Positions 44,280 to 53,269 of a DNA stretch of 64,000 bases are shown here, piece after piece. A program made the translations under genes and the position numbers. This stretch comes from Balneolaceae bacterium UBA3186 (GTDB lineage: Bacteria; Bacteroidota; Rhodothermia; Balneolales; Balneolaceae). Location of the stretch: assembly GCA_002364085.1 (NCBI GenBank), contig DEXK01000011.1:554090-618089 (forward strand), in the 5' to 3' direction. The notes under the pieces were generated by a model that did not search any database, was not told the DNA's origin, and worked only from the letters and a program-made list of their open reading frames with translations. Numbering within the stretch: position 1 is the first letter of the stretch; every line of letters starts with the position of its first letter.

Positions 44280-44493
44280 TCCCAAGCTCCTGCTTGGGAT
44301 GACAACGGGGAGCTCCTGCTCCCTATGGAAACGAACCCCGAACATGAATTCCATTCAACTAGTTTCGTAGCTCCACTGCGGAACTAAGTTTGAAAGCTCT
44401 GCTTTCATTGAGGAAGAGCCTCAAATCTACGTTCCGAACGAAAGCAAAAATTGGAGCACGAGCTCCATACTAATTTACCAAGCAGGAGCTTGG
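44280..44493. repeat. Nested hairpin array, copy B with extra outer modules
   Basis: In order: TCCCAAGC-TCCT-GCTTGGGA (44280-44299), GGGAGC-TCCT-GCTCCC (44308-44323), the TTTCGTAGC... module (from 44363), GAAAGC-TCT-GCTTTC, TTGAGG-AAGAG-CCTCAA, a GTTCCGAACGAAAGC tail, TGGAGC-ACGA-GCTCCA (44452-44467) and CCAAGC-AGGA-GCTTGG (44478-44493). The second half repeats the first in reverse-complement order, so the array is itself one large imperfect palindrome. It fills most of the 283-base gap between the methylase and the minus-strand membrane protein. Confidence 0.8.
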
Positions 44494-44506
44494 GAAAGAG
44501 TTAGAA

Positions 44507-44758
44507 TTATTGCTCAGAATCAAATTTTGTCATCAAAAAAGAGCGAGTTTTTATAAAAACTAAGCTTGAAACAACTAGGAATATTATAGCATTTATAATT
44601 AGTACTGGTAATTCATTACCACGGAAAGCTGCAAAAAGGAAGAAATTAATTCCTAAAATCATTAATGAATGAACTATGATAGCTCCCGGTATAATTGATA
44701 AAATCAAAGAAACGAAAGTTATTCCGGCAATTTTATATTTATTCATAGAGTTTGACAT
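44507..44758 (-). CDS. Small hypothetical membrane protein
   Basis: An 83-residue protein, mostly hydrophobic, with about two to three membrane segments (11-30, 33-46, 51-70) and a basic end (KTRSFLMTKF). No family is recognised. ATG at 44758 is used; a second in-frame ATG lies at 44746. It stands between the hairpin array and a probable gene remnant, so it may itself be a weakly conserved accessory gene. Confidence 0.5.
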   Translation of the reverse strand: MSNSMNKYKIAGITFVSLILSIIPGAIIVHSLMILGINFFLFAAFRGNELPVLIINAIIFLVVSSLVFIKTRSFLMTKFDSEQ

Positions 44759-44806
44759 AAATCAATTTTGTCAACGAATTGTCTAACCCCTAGAGAAACG
44801 ACATAT

Positions 44807-45070
44807 TCATTCATTAAACAAGAATCCAGATAGTACATTTATTATAAATAAACCTGTTATCAGCTGCTTAGTATACTTTTTTGTGAATGAAACCCAAAAA
44901 CCATAGATGCACATCGTAATAATTCCAATAAGTATCGGAACGTAAATATACATTAGCCCTCCAAGTCCGCTTCCATCTGGAATTCTTAGTGAAGAAATAA
45001 CAACTCCACTAAATATAGAAACGATAATTATGGAAATATTTCTAACTTGTTTTCCTATAACTGATACAGA
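44807..45070 (-). pseudogene. Open frame for a small membrane protein without a start codon at its 5' end
   Basis: The frame directly after the mscS stop codon stays open for 87 codons and encodes two to three hydrophobic stretches (ISIIIVSIFSGVVISS, YIYVPILIGIITMCIYGFW, LITGLFIINVLSGFLF). No ATG, GTG or TTG lies in its first 39 codons; the first ATG is at 44953, with GGAGG upstream, and would give only 48 residues. It is either a short gene from 44953, or a 5'-truncated remnant. Confidence 0.4.
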
Positions 45071-46012
45071 TTAACTTTCTACAGGCTTAAAAGGAACACT
45101 ACTCGGCAGTAACTGTCTTCTGTTAAGTTCTGTAAGAATAAGTTCCGTAATCTCTCCTTTTAGCAGAAATTCGTAGCGGATATCTAAAACGTATGCCTTT
45201 ACTTTCAGATGGATAATGTAATTTTTATCGATCACCTGATTTTCCGTGATCACAACCACCGGTTTATTCAAGTACACATATCTGGAAGTGATCGCTGCTT
45301 TATAGGCTACTTCTTTTACGGTATCAATATTTGTATCAGCCGGTAAATAGATCGATGCTACAACCTGACAATCGAGTGCCCCGGTATTCGAGTTTGAAAC
45401 TGAGTTATTAACGATATCCGCATTTGGTATTGTTACCAGAGAATCATCAGGAGTTACAATTCTGGTAGATCGTAAACCTATTCCTGTTACTTCTCCATAA
45501 TATCCATCAATTTCGATCTTATCACCAACCTGAAACGGGCTGTCTAATATGATGATAAATCCACCAAAAATATTCTTCAGAATATCCTGAGCTGCAAAAC
45601 CAACTGCTATCCCGATGGAAGCTCCAACTGTCAGAATGGTTTCAACAGGTGGGTTTATAATTCCTCCAATAACAATAAACAGAGCAACTGACCACAGGAT
45701 CACATTCAGAAATGGGATCAATCTCTTTATAAGTAATCGATACGAAGCCTGATTTTCGGCGAGTTTACCAAGTAAGAACGTTATGAATCTGTTTAGTAAG
45801 AACGCAAATATCAGTACAATGAACGAAGAAATGATCTTGCCTGTAGAAAAGAGCTCTTCAAAAGGGACGATCTTTGGCTTAAGGTTTATGACATTAGATG
45901 AGTCTGTTAAAGCTGAATCTGCCTGAACGGTACTGAGCGAATCCTGAGCACTCAGAGCAAAAGAACTCAAGCTGAAAACCAGAAACATGAAATATGTGGC
46001 TATTCTTTTCAT
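45071..46012 (-). CDS. MscS-family mechanosensitive ion channel
   Basis: Small-conductance mechanosensitive channel, 313 residues. A signal peptide (about 1-22) precedes three membrane helices (about 60-82, 96-118, 123-157), the last being the pore helix with GASIGIAVGFAAQDILKNIFGG. Then comes the beta domain (VGDKIEIDGYYGEVTGIGLRST, VTIPNADIVNNSVSN). The ATG is two bases after the stop of the upstream ATPase gene, so the two form an operon. Confidence 0.93.
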   Translation of the reverse strand: MKRIATYFMFLVFSLSSFALSAQDSLSTVQADSALTDSSNVINLKPKIVPFEELFSTGKIISSFIVLIFAFLLNRFITFLLGKLAENQASYRLLIKRLIPFLNVILWSVALFIVIGGIINPPVETILTVGASIGIAVGFAAQDILKNIFGGFIIILDSPFQVGDKIEIDGYYGEVTGIGLRSTRIVTPDDSLVTIPNADIVNNSVSNSNTGALDCQVVASIYLPADTNIDTVKEVAYKAAITSRYVYLNKPVVVITENQVIDKNYIIHLKVKAYVLDIRYEFLLKGEITELILTELNRRQLLPSSVPFKPVES

Positions 46013-46013
46013 A

Positions 46014-47156
46014 TCAATGAATAATATTTCTGCGTTTCAGTAAACGGAGTACTTGACGATACACCAATTGGTTCAAGTAGTATCCACTTTCTTCTTCGAT
46101 CAAAACCCCGCGCGACTTTAATCTTGTTAGTAACACTCTGCTTTGTGCTAATGTTAAATTAAGAACTCTGCAAAGCTCAGCCACTTTTAAGGTGTCATGA
46201 AGTACAATTGCTGCTAATGTAAACAAAGTCTCTGTTTTCAATATCTCCAGTGTTTCTATATTCACAGGCTGAAACGGAGCTATAATCAGCGTTCTACCTT
46301 CCACCTTTTTGATAGAACGAAGCCAAAGAATAGTAGCTACAGAAGTATTTCCTTCCGTAATATCCCCTAATCTATCAAAGTATATTTCTTTAAGATATTC
46401 CTGAATTGCTTTAGGATCGTTCAATCTCTTTTTATAATTACGAGATTTTCTGATCGATTCATCAGCTTCAAAATTTAATCGGTATACACTTTTATTGTGA
46501 CGATTCATTATAACCGACTGAATATGTCCATCACTTAGTGCATCTGTAAAAAATACGTGTGTAAAATGGGTTTCAACGCCCTCAACTTTATTTAAAAATT
46601 CCCATGCATATCTTGAACAGGTGGTGATCCAGAATACTTTTTCCTTTGTTTCGGATATAATTAACCACAAGGCATCGAGAGCATCAAACCCGTTTATATT
46701 TCTAAGATAGAGTTTTTGCAAACCTTCCAAATTCACAACGATTCTTTCTTCGAGTGCATTTAATGCATTAACGATATGTTCAGGTCTGTTAACATCTTTG
46801 ATCTCAAAAGCACTACCGAACAAGCTTAAGATCTGTTCTATTTTCCAGGTAGATTGTTTTATTTCTACATTTATTATTTTCTGATCTTTAAAGACCTCCT
46901 CTTTCAGTAAATTTGAGAGAGTTGATTTGCCGCTACCTTTCTCACCAATTAAAGCTACACTGCTTGGGAACCCTTCATTCCATGCATCAAATGCTTTACC
47001 AACCGCTCTTATATTGTCTGATGCATTAACATACATTTCGAGATCTATTTGTTTGGATAGATCAAATAAGTCTCTGTATGATTTTGGTAATTCCCGGATC
47101 TTTTGGTCCGTTTCAGTCAAAAATGTACTTAATCCAACACTTTTTTGAGCCGACAT
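46014..47156 (-). CDS. AAA-type ATP-binding protein next to mscS
   Basis: A 380-residue P-loop protein. Walker A GEKGSGKST is at 71-79, and VFWITTCSRYAWEFLN follows the Walker B region. The C-terminal part looks like a winged helix (LAQSRVLLTRLKSRGVLIEEESGYYLN). It most resembles STAND/AAA ATPases of unknown role in Bacteroidota. ATG at 47156 is the first canonical start, but the frame stays open and protein-like for up to 86 codons upstream (see the entry at 47157), so the true N-terminus may be longer. Pairing with a channel gene suggests a membrane-linked role, unproven. Confidence 0.75.
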   Translation of the reverse strand: MSAQKSVGLSTFLTETDQKIRELPKSYRDLFDLSKQIDLEMYVNASDNIRAVGKAFDAWNEGFPSSVALIGEKGSGKSTLSNLLKEEVFKDQKIINVEIKQSTWKIEQILSLFGSAFEIKDVNRPEHIVNALNALEERIVVNLEGLQKLYLRNINGFDALDALWLIISETKEKVFWITTCSRYAWEFLNKVEGVETHFTHVFFTDALSDGHIQSVIMNRHNKSVYRLNFEADESIRKSRNYKKRLNDPKAIQEYLKEIYFDRLGDITEGNTSVATILWLRSIKKVEGRTLIIAPFQPVNIETLEILKTETLFTLAAIVLHDTLKVAELCRVLNLTLAQSRVLLTRLKSRGVLIEEESGYYLNQLVYRQVLRLLKRRNIIH

Positions 47157-47414
47157 ATCATCAATGATCTTAAAGCCGAAAATAGTTTGTATAGGAATAA
47201 TAATCTGGCGCAGTTTTCTACTGGCAAATCGAAGAAAAATTGCAGTAGCGTCTACGGTCTTCGCCCAATAGGCAATTGAGAGGTTTTTAACTCTTCCCGC
47301 CCAACGCTTAAGCCTTAGTTTATAAAGTTTAGATCGCTTGATGATTTCTGTAGAATTAAATTTTATTACACCAATGTACCATTTTTGTAAAATCTTCCAT
47401 AGATGTGCGAAAAA
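47157..47414 (-). other. Upstream in-frame coding-like extension of the ATPase gene
   Basis: In the gap between the ATPase and the amidase, the ATPase frame is open for 86 codons back to a TAA at 47415-47417. It reads KRSKLYKLRLKRWAGRVKNL, then SIAYWAKTVDATAIFLRFAS, then RKLRQIIIPIQTIFGF, then KIIDD before the annotated ATG: basic, amphipathic and protein-like. It has no ATG, GTG or TTG; the only CTG is 19 codons upstream of the ATG. Another frame has an ATG (MEDFTKMVHW) running into this region, so a frameshift or an unusual start (ATT, CTG) are both possible. Confidence 0.5.
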
Positions 47415-47503
47415 TTAATTTTTTCATTTCTCGTTACGTATTTAAAATCGCGCTTTTTATGCATCTCAGAATGTCTTAAATTGAGATAATCATCTACAAA
47501 ATT

Positions 47504-48802
47504 ATGTTTAACAAAAATACCCTGAAAAGAATGTTTAAAACTCATTCTTGGTGTACGTTTTCTTTTGTTTTTCTATGCTCATTTCTAGCAATAAGTAGTT
47601 CACTACCTGCACAAAACAGCCTTTCCAGAATTTCCACAGTTGATCGTAGTGATGGAAAAGGAGTTGTAATACGATATCATTTTTCGGAGGCAGTTGATTC
47701 ATTTGAGGTTATACAACCTGCTCCTGATCTGGTTCAAATGGTATTATATGGAGATATTGATACTACAGGAATTCAAATGCCCGGATATGGAGAGAAAGTC
47801 AATCAGGTTATTTTATACAAACAAGATTATGGGTTCGGAGTTGACATCTATCTCAGTCAGGATTTTTCATATATAGCTGATGCTTACCCCGACCAAAACC
47901 AAACGCATCTTTTGGTTGGGCTTACAGAAACAGATTACAATGAACTAGACGCTTATTCTCAACAGTTTATTGCAAAAAACTGGTATGAAAATTTTGAACC
48001 TCAAGAACTTCCGGACCCTGTTTCAATTACAGAAACAGGCTCCACAACAACAATTACTGATTCCTACAATCCCGTACGTGATAAACTTAAGTTTGATAAA
48101 ATTGTTATCGATGCAGGTCACGGAGGGCATGACCCGGGTAATCTCGGATACAAAAAGAGTGCACAAGAAAAGGATGTAGTACTTTCAATAGCAAAAAAAC
48201 TGGGTAAATATATTGAAGAAAATTTACCGGACGTAGAAGTAATTTATACCCGAGAAACGGATGAATTCGTAGATCTTTGGGAACGAGGCAGTATTGCTAA
48301 TCGAGCTGAAGCCGATCTTTTCGTTTCAATTCATGCAGATGCTTTCACAAGTTCTTCAGTACGTGGAGCATCAGTGTTTTTCTTAGGGCTTGATAGAAGT
48401 GACCGTTCTTTTGAAGTAATGAAAGAAGAAAATCAAATTTATGCAGATCATGAAGTAGTTCAAGATTTATCGGAAGAAGATCTAATTGTTTATGAATTAG
48501 CACATAGCGGTAACATTGCAAATAGTGAACGTATTGCATACATGGTGGAAGACCAACTTAAAAACCGAGCACAGAGAAAATCACGAGGGGTTCGTCAGAA
48601 GGGACTTGTTGTATTATATCAATCAACTATGCCGGCAATTTTAGTTGAAACCGGATTTCTTACCAACCCTGCTGAAAAAAGATATTTAACAAGTGATTGG
48701 GGACAAAGTTTAATCGCATCAGCTATATACAGAGCTATTAAGCAATACAAACAAGAACAAGACGAGAGCTATTCTTTAAAAGCGACTTCTGCTAATGACT
48801 AA
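47504..48802 (+). CDS. N-acetylmuramoyl-L-alanine amidase
   Basis: Zinc amidase cutting the MurNAc-L-Ala bond of peptidoglycan, acting in the periplasm. The 432-residue chain has a signal peptide (hydrophobic 15-36, ending SLPAQ), a beta-rich AMIN-like N-terminal domain (about 40-140) and an Amidase_3 domain: DAGHGGHDPG (203-212, zinc His206), Glu222, SIHADA with His287 and VETGF with catalytic Glu392. An internal ATG at codon 10 could also serve as start. It overlaps udk by 8 bases. Confidence 0.93.
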   Translation: MFNKNTLKRMFKTHSWCTFSFVFLCSFLAISSSLPAQNSLSRISTVDRSDGKGVVIRYHFSEAVDSFEVIQPAPDLVQMVLYGDIDTTGIQMPGYGEKVNQVILYKQDYGFGVDIYLSQDFSYIADAYPDQNQTHLLVGLTETDYNELDAYSQQFIAKNWYENFEPQELPDPVSITETGSTTTITDSYNPVRDKLKFDKIVIDAGHGGHDPGNLGYKKSAQEKDVVLSIAKKLGKYIEENLPDVEVIYTRETDEFVDLWERGSIANRAEADLFVSIHADAFTSSSVRGASVFFLGLDRSDRSFEVMKEENQIYADHEVVQDLSEEDLIVYELAHSGNIANSERIAYMVEDQLKNRAQRKSRGVRQKGLVVLYQSTMPAILVETGFLTNPAEKRYLTSDWGQSLIASAIYRAIKQYKQEQDESYSLKATSAND

Positions 48803-49421
48803 ACCTTTGATCATCGGAGTTGCCGGAGGTAGTGGCTCGGGTAAAACTACGGTTGTAAGCACTATCTCCAAAACACTTGGTGCAAACAAACACCTGCTTT
48901 TACAGCACGATTCTTATTACCGTGATCTAAAACATCTTCCCTTTGAGGAACGCATAAAACATAACTTTGATCACCCGGCCTCACTAGAAACCGAGCTTCT
49001 TATTCGCCATATAAATGCTTTGGTGGAAGGATACCCAATTGAAGTACCTCGGTATGATTTCGCAAATCATATAAGAAAAGAAGAAACTACTTCTGTAACA
49101 CCAAAAGAAGTTATTCTGATCGATGGGATCCTGATCTTCAGTGAACCAGAGCTTCTGGAATTGATGGATGTGAAGATCTTTGTTGATACAGACGATGACA
49201 TTCGTTTACTAAGAAGATTAAAACGGGATATAAATGAACGAGGACGTTCTGTGGAAAGTGTTATGGAACAATACCAAAAGTTTGTACGGCCAATGCATTT
49301 GGAGTTTGTTCAACCAAGCAAGAGATATGCTGATGTAATTATACCAAGAGGTGGAAAAAATAAGGTAGCTCTTGATATGGTTCTCGCATTGATAAATGAA
49401 AAATTATCTACGCGTCAATAA
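48795..49421 (+). CDS. udk: Uridine kinase
   Basis: Pyrimidine salvage kinase phosphorylating uridine and cytidine. The 208-residue chain has P-loop GGSGSGKTT (11-19), the HDSYYRDL nucleoside-binding segment (about 38-45), FDHPASLE and RYDFANH, plus RRLKRDINERGRS near 137-149 as lid. It starts inside the last codons of the amidase gene, so the two are coupled. It ends 14 bases into the convergent coaX gene. Confidence 0.94.
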   Translation: MTKPLIIGVAGGSGSGKTTVVSTISKTLGANKHLLLQHDSYYRDLKHLPFEERIKHNFDHPASLETELLIRHINALVEGYPIEVPRYDFANHIRKEETTSVTPKEVILIDGILIFSEPELLELMDVKIFVDTDDDIRLLRRLKRDINERGRSVESVMEQYQKFVRPMHLEFVQPSKRYADVIIPRGGKNKVALDMVLALINEKLSTRQ

Positions 49422-50151
49422 ACGCCTTCATCCCCTTAAAAATCAAAAACTCATCTTGAATAGATTTTTCAGAGATCAGATTTGATAATTTATGCGCATC
49501 CCCTCCTGTCATAAAGAGATCAAATTCTCCATTTAGTTGTTTGAATCTGTTTAATGCTGATTCTATTCCATCAATAAAAAAAGCCACTTGCCCCCATTGA
49601 AGAGATTCTGAAGTACTTTTCCCCGGCCACCTTCCAGGAAATTCGACCTCAATATCAGGCAACTCTGGTGCCGTTTGCTTAAAAATATTTAAAATACTTT
49701 GTAGCCCTGGCATTATAACACCGCCTCTGTATATTCTGTTTTCATCCATCATATCAATGGTGCAAGCACTTCCTGCATCAACCACTACTACATTACCTTT
49801 ATTTCGTTGATACGCTCCTAAACATACCAAAAATCTATCAATACCAAGCGTTTTGGGCGTATCATAATCTAATACTTCGGGATCGATATTATCAATAGTT
49901 ATGCTTTGTATATCAAGGTCTGTAACCTGAGATTGAAGCAACTTGAAGTGATCCTTTCTTACGCTGGCAACAATCAAATTATTTATTAAATCGATATGAT
50001 TATTTAGCCATGAGATCAGGTAAGTCACAGATTTAAAACTGTCTTTGGTTTTCTGCCATTCACCATTTTCCCAGTAGGCTACTTTGATTGACGAATTACC
50101 AATATCAAGAAAAAGTGTTTTTTTTGAATTAGATGAATCGTTTTTGCTCAT
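49408..50151 (-). CDS. coaX: Type III pantothenate kinase
   Basis: First enzyme of coenzyme A synthesis, type III (CoaX), which is not inhibited by CoA. The 247-residue ASKHA-fold protein shows FLDIGNSSIKVAYW near 14-27, DTPKTLGIDRFLVCLGAYQR, VVVDAGSACTIDMM and RGGVIMPGLQ, matching the family. The N-terminus has a short Ser/Asn/Lys-rich lead (2-10). Confidence 0.93.
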   Translation of the reverse strand: MSKNDSSNSKKTLFLDIGNSSIKVAYWENGEWQKTKDSFKSVTYLISWLNNHIDLINNLIVASVRKDHFKLLQSQVTDLDIQSITIDNIDPEVLDYDTPKTLGIDRFLVCLGAYQRNKGNVVVVDAGSACTIDMMDENRIYRGGVIMPGLQSILNIFKQTAPELPDIEVEFPGRWPGKSTSESLQWGQVAFFIDGIESALNRFKQLNGEFDLFMTGGDAHKLSNLISEKSIQDEFLIFKGMKAFIDA

Positions 50152-50203
50152 GAATTTGTATTACATTTAGGAGATAAAGAGAATAATCAATCTAACGGAT
50201 AGT

Positions 50204-50920
50204 ATGAATTTAAAATCAAAGATTGCGATAGTAACAGGTGCAAGTAGTGGAATTGGAGCAGAATTCTCAAAAGATTTAGTTAGTAAGGGAGCAAAAGTGT
50301 ATGGTTTAGCCCGTAGTTTGGATAAGCTAAACAGCATTAAAGAAAAATTAGGTGAGAACTTTATACCTGTACAACAAGATATAACCAATAGTGAAGCGTT
50401 AGAAAATTGGGTAGAAGGAACATTTTCAGATGACCACACACCTGATATCTTAATTAATAATGCGGGTCTTGGGTATTTTGCAAATGTGGATGACCTTAAA
50501 ATCTCTGAGTGGGATAAAATGATGAATGTAAATCTCTCAGGAGTGTTCTATCTAACCCGGTTAATCGTTCCTTTCATGAAACAGAATGAAAATGTATGCC
50601 ATATAGTAAATATTTCTTCTATTGCAGGTCTAATGGGTAACCCTCAAATATCTGCTTATAATGCTACTAAATATGGATTAAGAGGTTTAAGTGATGCTCT
50701 TTTTAAAGAGCTCAGATATGATGGTATAAAAGTTTCTTGTTTCTTTCCGGGTTCTATTGCTACTAATTTCTTTGACGCCATTGATGAGGTAGATCAACAC
50801 CCGAATATGATGAGCGCTTCGGATGTTTCTAATACATTGATGCATGTTCTGGAAACTCCGGATAATTTTTTGATCAATGAAATTATTATGCGCCCTTTAA
50901 ATCCTAAAAGTCCGGGTTAA
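50204..50920 (+). CDS. Short-chain dehydrogenase/reductase
   Basis: NAD(P)-dependent SDR of 238 residues, classical type: TGASSGIG (11-18), NNAG (85-88), Ser138 in NISSIAG, and Tyr152/Lys156 in YNATKYG. It resembles the broad YdfG/3-oxoacyl-ACP-reductase-like group; substrate not determinable. It ends 3 bases before the DUF4296 lipoprotein gene, which probably shares its mRNA. Confidence 0.92.
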   Translation: MNLKSKIAIVTGASSGIGAEFSKDLVSKGAKVYGLARSLDKLNSIKEKLGENFIPVQQDITNSEALENWVEGTFSDDHTPDILINNAGLGYFANVDDLKISEWDKMMNVNLSGVFYLTRLIVPFMKQNENVCHIVNISSIAGLMGNPQISAYNATKYGLRGLSDALFKELRYDGIKVSCFFPGSIATNFFDAIDEVDQHPNMMSASDVSNTLMHVLETPDNFLINEIIMRPLNPKSPG

Positions 50921-50923
50921 TAA

Positions 50924-51280
50924 GTGAGGAAAAGCACTTTAATTCTTACAATATTACTCTGTATAAGCTGCGGTTCTCGTCCTACAGTTCAAAAACCGGA
51001 AAACATTCTAGCTGAAGACCTTTATGTGGATCTGTTTTTCGAATTGGAGCTCCTTAATATTTATCAGGAAGAAGGTGCCTCTGGTAAAACTATAGATTCT
51101 TTACATCGGGTTATATTTGACAAGTACAATACTGATACATTACAGTTTTTAGAAAGCCATAAATTCTATCAATCGCAGATAACCGAACAATTAATTAGAG
51201 TTGATAGTGTAATTACTAGAATTGAGAAAGAGCTGGTTCCTATCAATAAGTTAGACTCACTTCGGAATCACTTGGAATGA
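50924..51280 (+). CDS. DUF4296-like lipoprotein
   Basis: A 118-residue lipoprotein (GTG start, lipobox ISC, Cys16). PENILAEDLYVDLFFELELLNIY followed by a helical DSLHRVIFDKYNTDTLQFLESH is the DUF4296 pattern (a helical domain, function unknown, common in Bacteroidota). Its end overlaps the convergent recQ gene by 13 bases. Confidence 0.75.
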   Translation: MRKSTLILTILLCISCGSRPTVQKPENILAEDLYVDLFFELELLNIYQEEGASGKTIDSLHRVIFDKYNTDTLQFLESHKFYQSQITEQLIRVDSVITRIEKELVPINKLDSLRNHLE

Positions 51281-53208
51281 ATTAACGAATATTGATTTAG
51301 CTCTTCTTTGCTTATCTGTATAACATTTTCTTTGATCAAATAAGATATTAATTCCTTTACTGTCTCTTGGTTTACAGACAATTCCTCTGCAATTTGTTTT
51401 AGCGAAGCATCTCCTGAGGATAGAATTGCTAACGTCTTTTCAATGTACTCTTTATCCAAAATGCCTTTACTCGTTAGTGTAATGTTTTTAAGGCAGTTGT
51501 CGCAATGGCCACATGGTTTATTACCGGTTTCGCCAAAATAATTTCTGAGAAATACTTCGCGACAAGTATCTGAGTTTATGAATAAGTTCATTTTTTCGAG
51601 CTTAGCCAGCATCACATCTCGGTGCTTTTCTACACTTTCCTTATTTAAAGGTAATCGTGATGATCTTGGCTCTAAAACTCTAATCAAATCTCTGGAATCA
51701 ATTACAGTAAAAACCAGAATATGATCGTTTTGCATTAGCACATTCAGAGCTTTGATCAAGCCGTTTCTGTTTATATCCAATGCAGATAATAAACTTTCTT
51801 CTTCTACATCAATCATATCATTGAAAGCATGTGAGTTCAGTGTTCTTTCCAACCTATCAACAAACTCTGCTTTTTCTGGGTTGTTACAACGCTCTTTAAA
51901 CTTGCCAAGCATGTCCCTGTTTAAAGTAAATTGAATTGAGAATGCCGGTTTCACATCCTGTAGCCATGCAATAACACCAAACTGTTCCAGAAGTCGTAAC
52001 GATGATCTGATAATTCCGATAGATTCCTTTGCTCTTTTTTGAAGTGCATTCATCTCAAGTTCACCAGATTCTATCATTATTGAACCCTCAGCTAGTTCAA
52101 AGCTATCACATAATGTCTGGTATATTTTTTCCAATTGATCGCGAGTGGGATAATTTTGCTCAATTCTACTTTTAGCCTGTGAATAATCAGATGGTTTATA
52201 ATACAATATTGGGTACGCCTCTTTTCCGTCTCTTCCAGCTCGTCCGGCTTCCTGATAATAAGCTTCTATAGAAAAAGGCATCGTTTCATGGATTACATAC
52301 CGACAATCCGGTTTATCTATTCCCATTCCAAAAGCATTAGTAGCAACAACTAAAGGAGTTTCTCCTGCTATCCAGCGATTTTGAATTTGTTTTCTTTTCT
52401 CACTTTCTATTCCGGCGTGATAAGCTTCTGATTTTAAGCCTTTTTTTGTGAAAAATTCAGCCCAATACTCACAATTTTTCCGAGTTCCACCATAGATCAA
52501 TCCATCACCCTTTTTGGATCCACGAACAACACCTTGAATCATTTTCTCTCTGGTTTTTGAGGTTTCTATAACCCACCATTTTAAGTTAGGCCTAGTAAAG
52601 CCAAGAGAAACGATTTCAGGATTTTCAAATTGTAAGTTTTCTAAAATATCGTTTCGTACTTCCGGAGTAGCCGTAGCTGTAAGTGCTATCCAAGAAACAT
52701 TATTTGAAATAGATTGCAAATTTGTTCTTATATCTCTGTAAGCCGGTCTAAAATCGTGGCCCCATTCCGAAATACAATGTGCTTCATCAATAGCAACAAG
52801 GTCAATATTCAGGTTAAGCATCTCGTTCTGAAATAGCTCCGTTCCCAAACGTTCAGGCGCACAATACAGCAGCTTATACATACCATTTCTAGCGTTCACT
52901 AACCGTTGTTCCACCTCATAAAATGGAATTGTGTTATTTATAAATGTAGCTGAAATACCCAGATCTTCGAGCTGTTGAACCTGATCTTGCATAAGTGCAA
53001 CAAGAGGTGATATTACCAAAGTCATTCCGTCATAAACAGTTGCAGGTACTTGATAACAAAGTGATTTCCCACCACCCGTTGGAAATAGCACTAGAGTTTC
53101 ATTTTTTGAAAAGACAGACTTTACTGCAATATCCTGCCCTTCACGAAAAGATTCGTATCCCCAAAATTCTTTTAAATGTTCTAATGCCTGATTAAATTGT
53201 TCCTGCAA
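51268..53208 (-). CDS. recQ: RecQ-family ATP-dependent DNA helicase
   Basis: Superfamily 2 3'-5' helicase in recombination and repair. The 646-residue chain shows Walker A PTGGGKS (43-49), DEAHCISEWGHDFRPAY (141-157), GGTRKNCEYWAEFF and ATNAFGMGIDKPDCRYV in the second RecA domain, QEAGRAGRDG as motif VI, and a zinc segment with CREVFLRNYFG and CGHCDNC. The C-terminal part is a short HTH-like segment and no clear HRDC domain is seen. This fits the shorter RecQ paralogues of Bacteroidota. Confidence 0.93.
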   Translation of the reverse strand: MQEQFNQALEHLKEFWGYESFREGQDIAVKSVFSKNETLVLFPTGGGKSLCYQVPATVYDGMTLVISPLVALMQDQVQQLEDLGISATFINNTIPFYEVEQRLVNARNGMYKLLYCAPERLGTELFQNEMLNLNIDLVAIDEAHCISEWGHDFRPAYRDIRTNLQSISNNVSWIALTATATPEVRNDILENLQFENPEIVSLGFTRPNLKWWVIETSKTREKMIQGVVRGSKKGDGLIYGGTRKNCEYWAEFFTKKGLKSEAYHAGIESEKRKQIQNRWIAGETPLVVATNAFGMGIDKPDCRYVIHETMPFSIEAYYQEAGRAGRDGKEAYPILYYKPSDYSQAKSRIEQNYPTRDQLEKIYQTLCDSFELAEGSIMIESGELEMNALQKRAKESIGIIRSSLRLLEQFGVIAWLQDVKPAFSIQFTLNRDMLGKFKERCNNPEKAEFVDRLERTLNSHAFNDMIDVEEESLLSALDINRNGLIKALNVLMQNDHILVFTVIDSRDLIRVLEPRSSRLPLNKESVEKHRDVMLAKLEKMNLFINSDTCREVFLRNYFGETGNKPCGHCDNCLKNITLTSKGILDKEYIEKTLAILSSGDASLKQIAEELSVNQETVKELISYLIKENVIQISKEELNQYSLIHSK

Positions 53209-53269
53209 TTTCAGCCTTAACTTTATTTATCCAAAAGTATTGATATCCATCTGTTCATCAAATAAAAAC

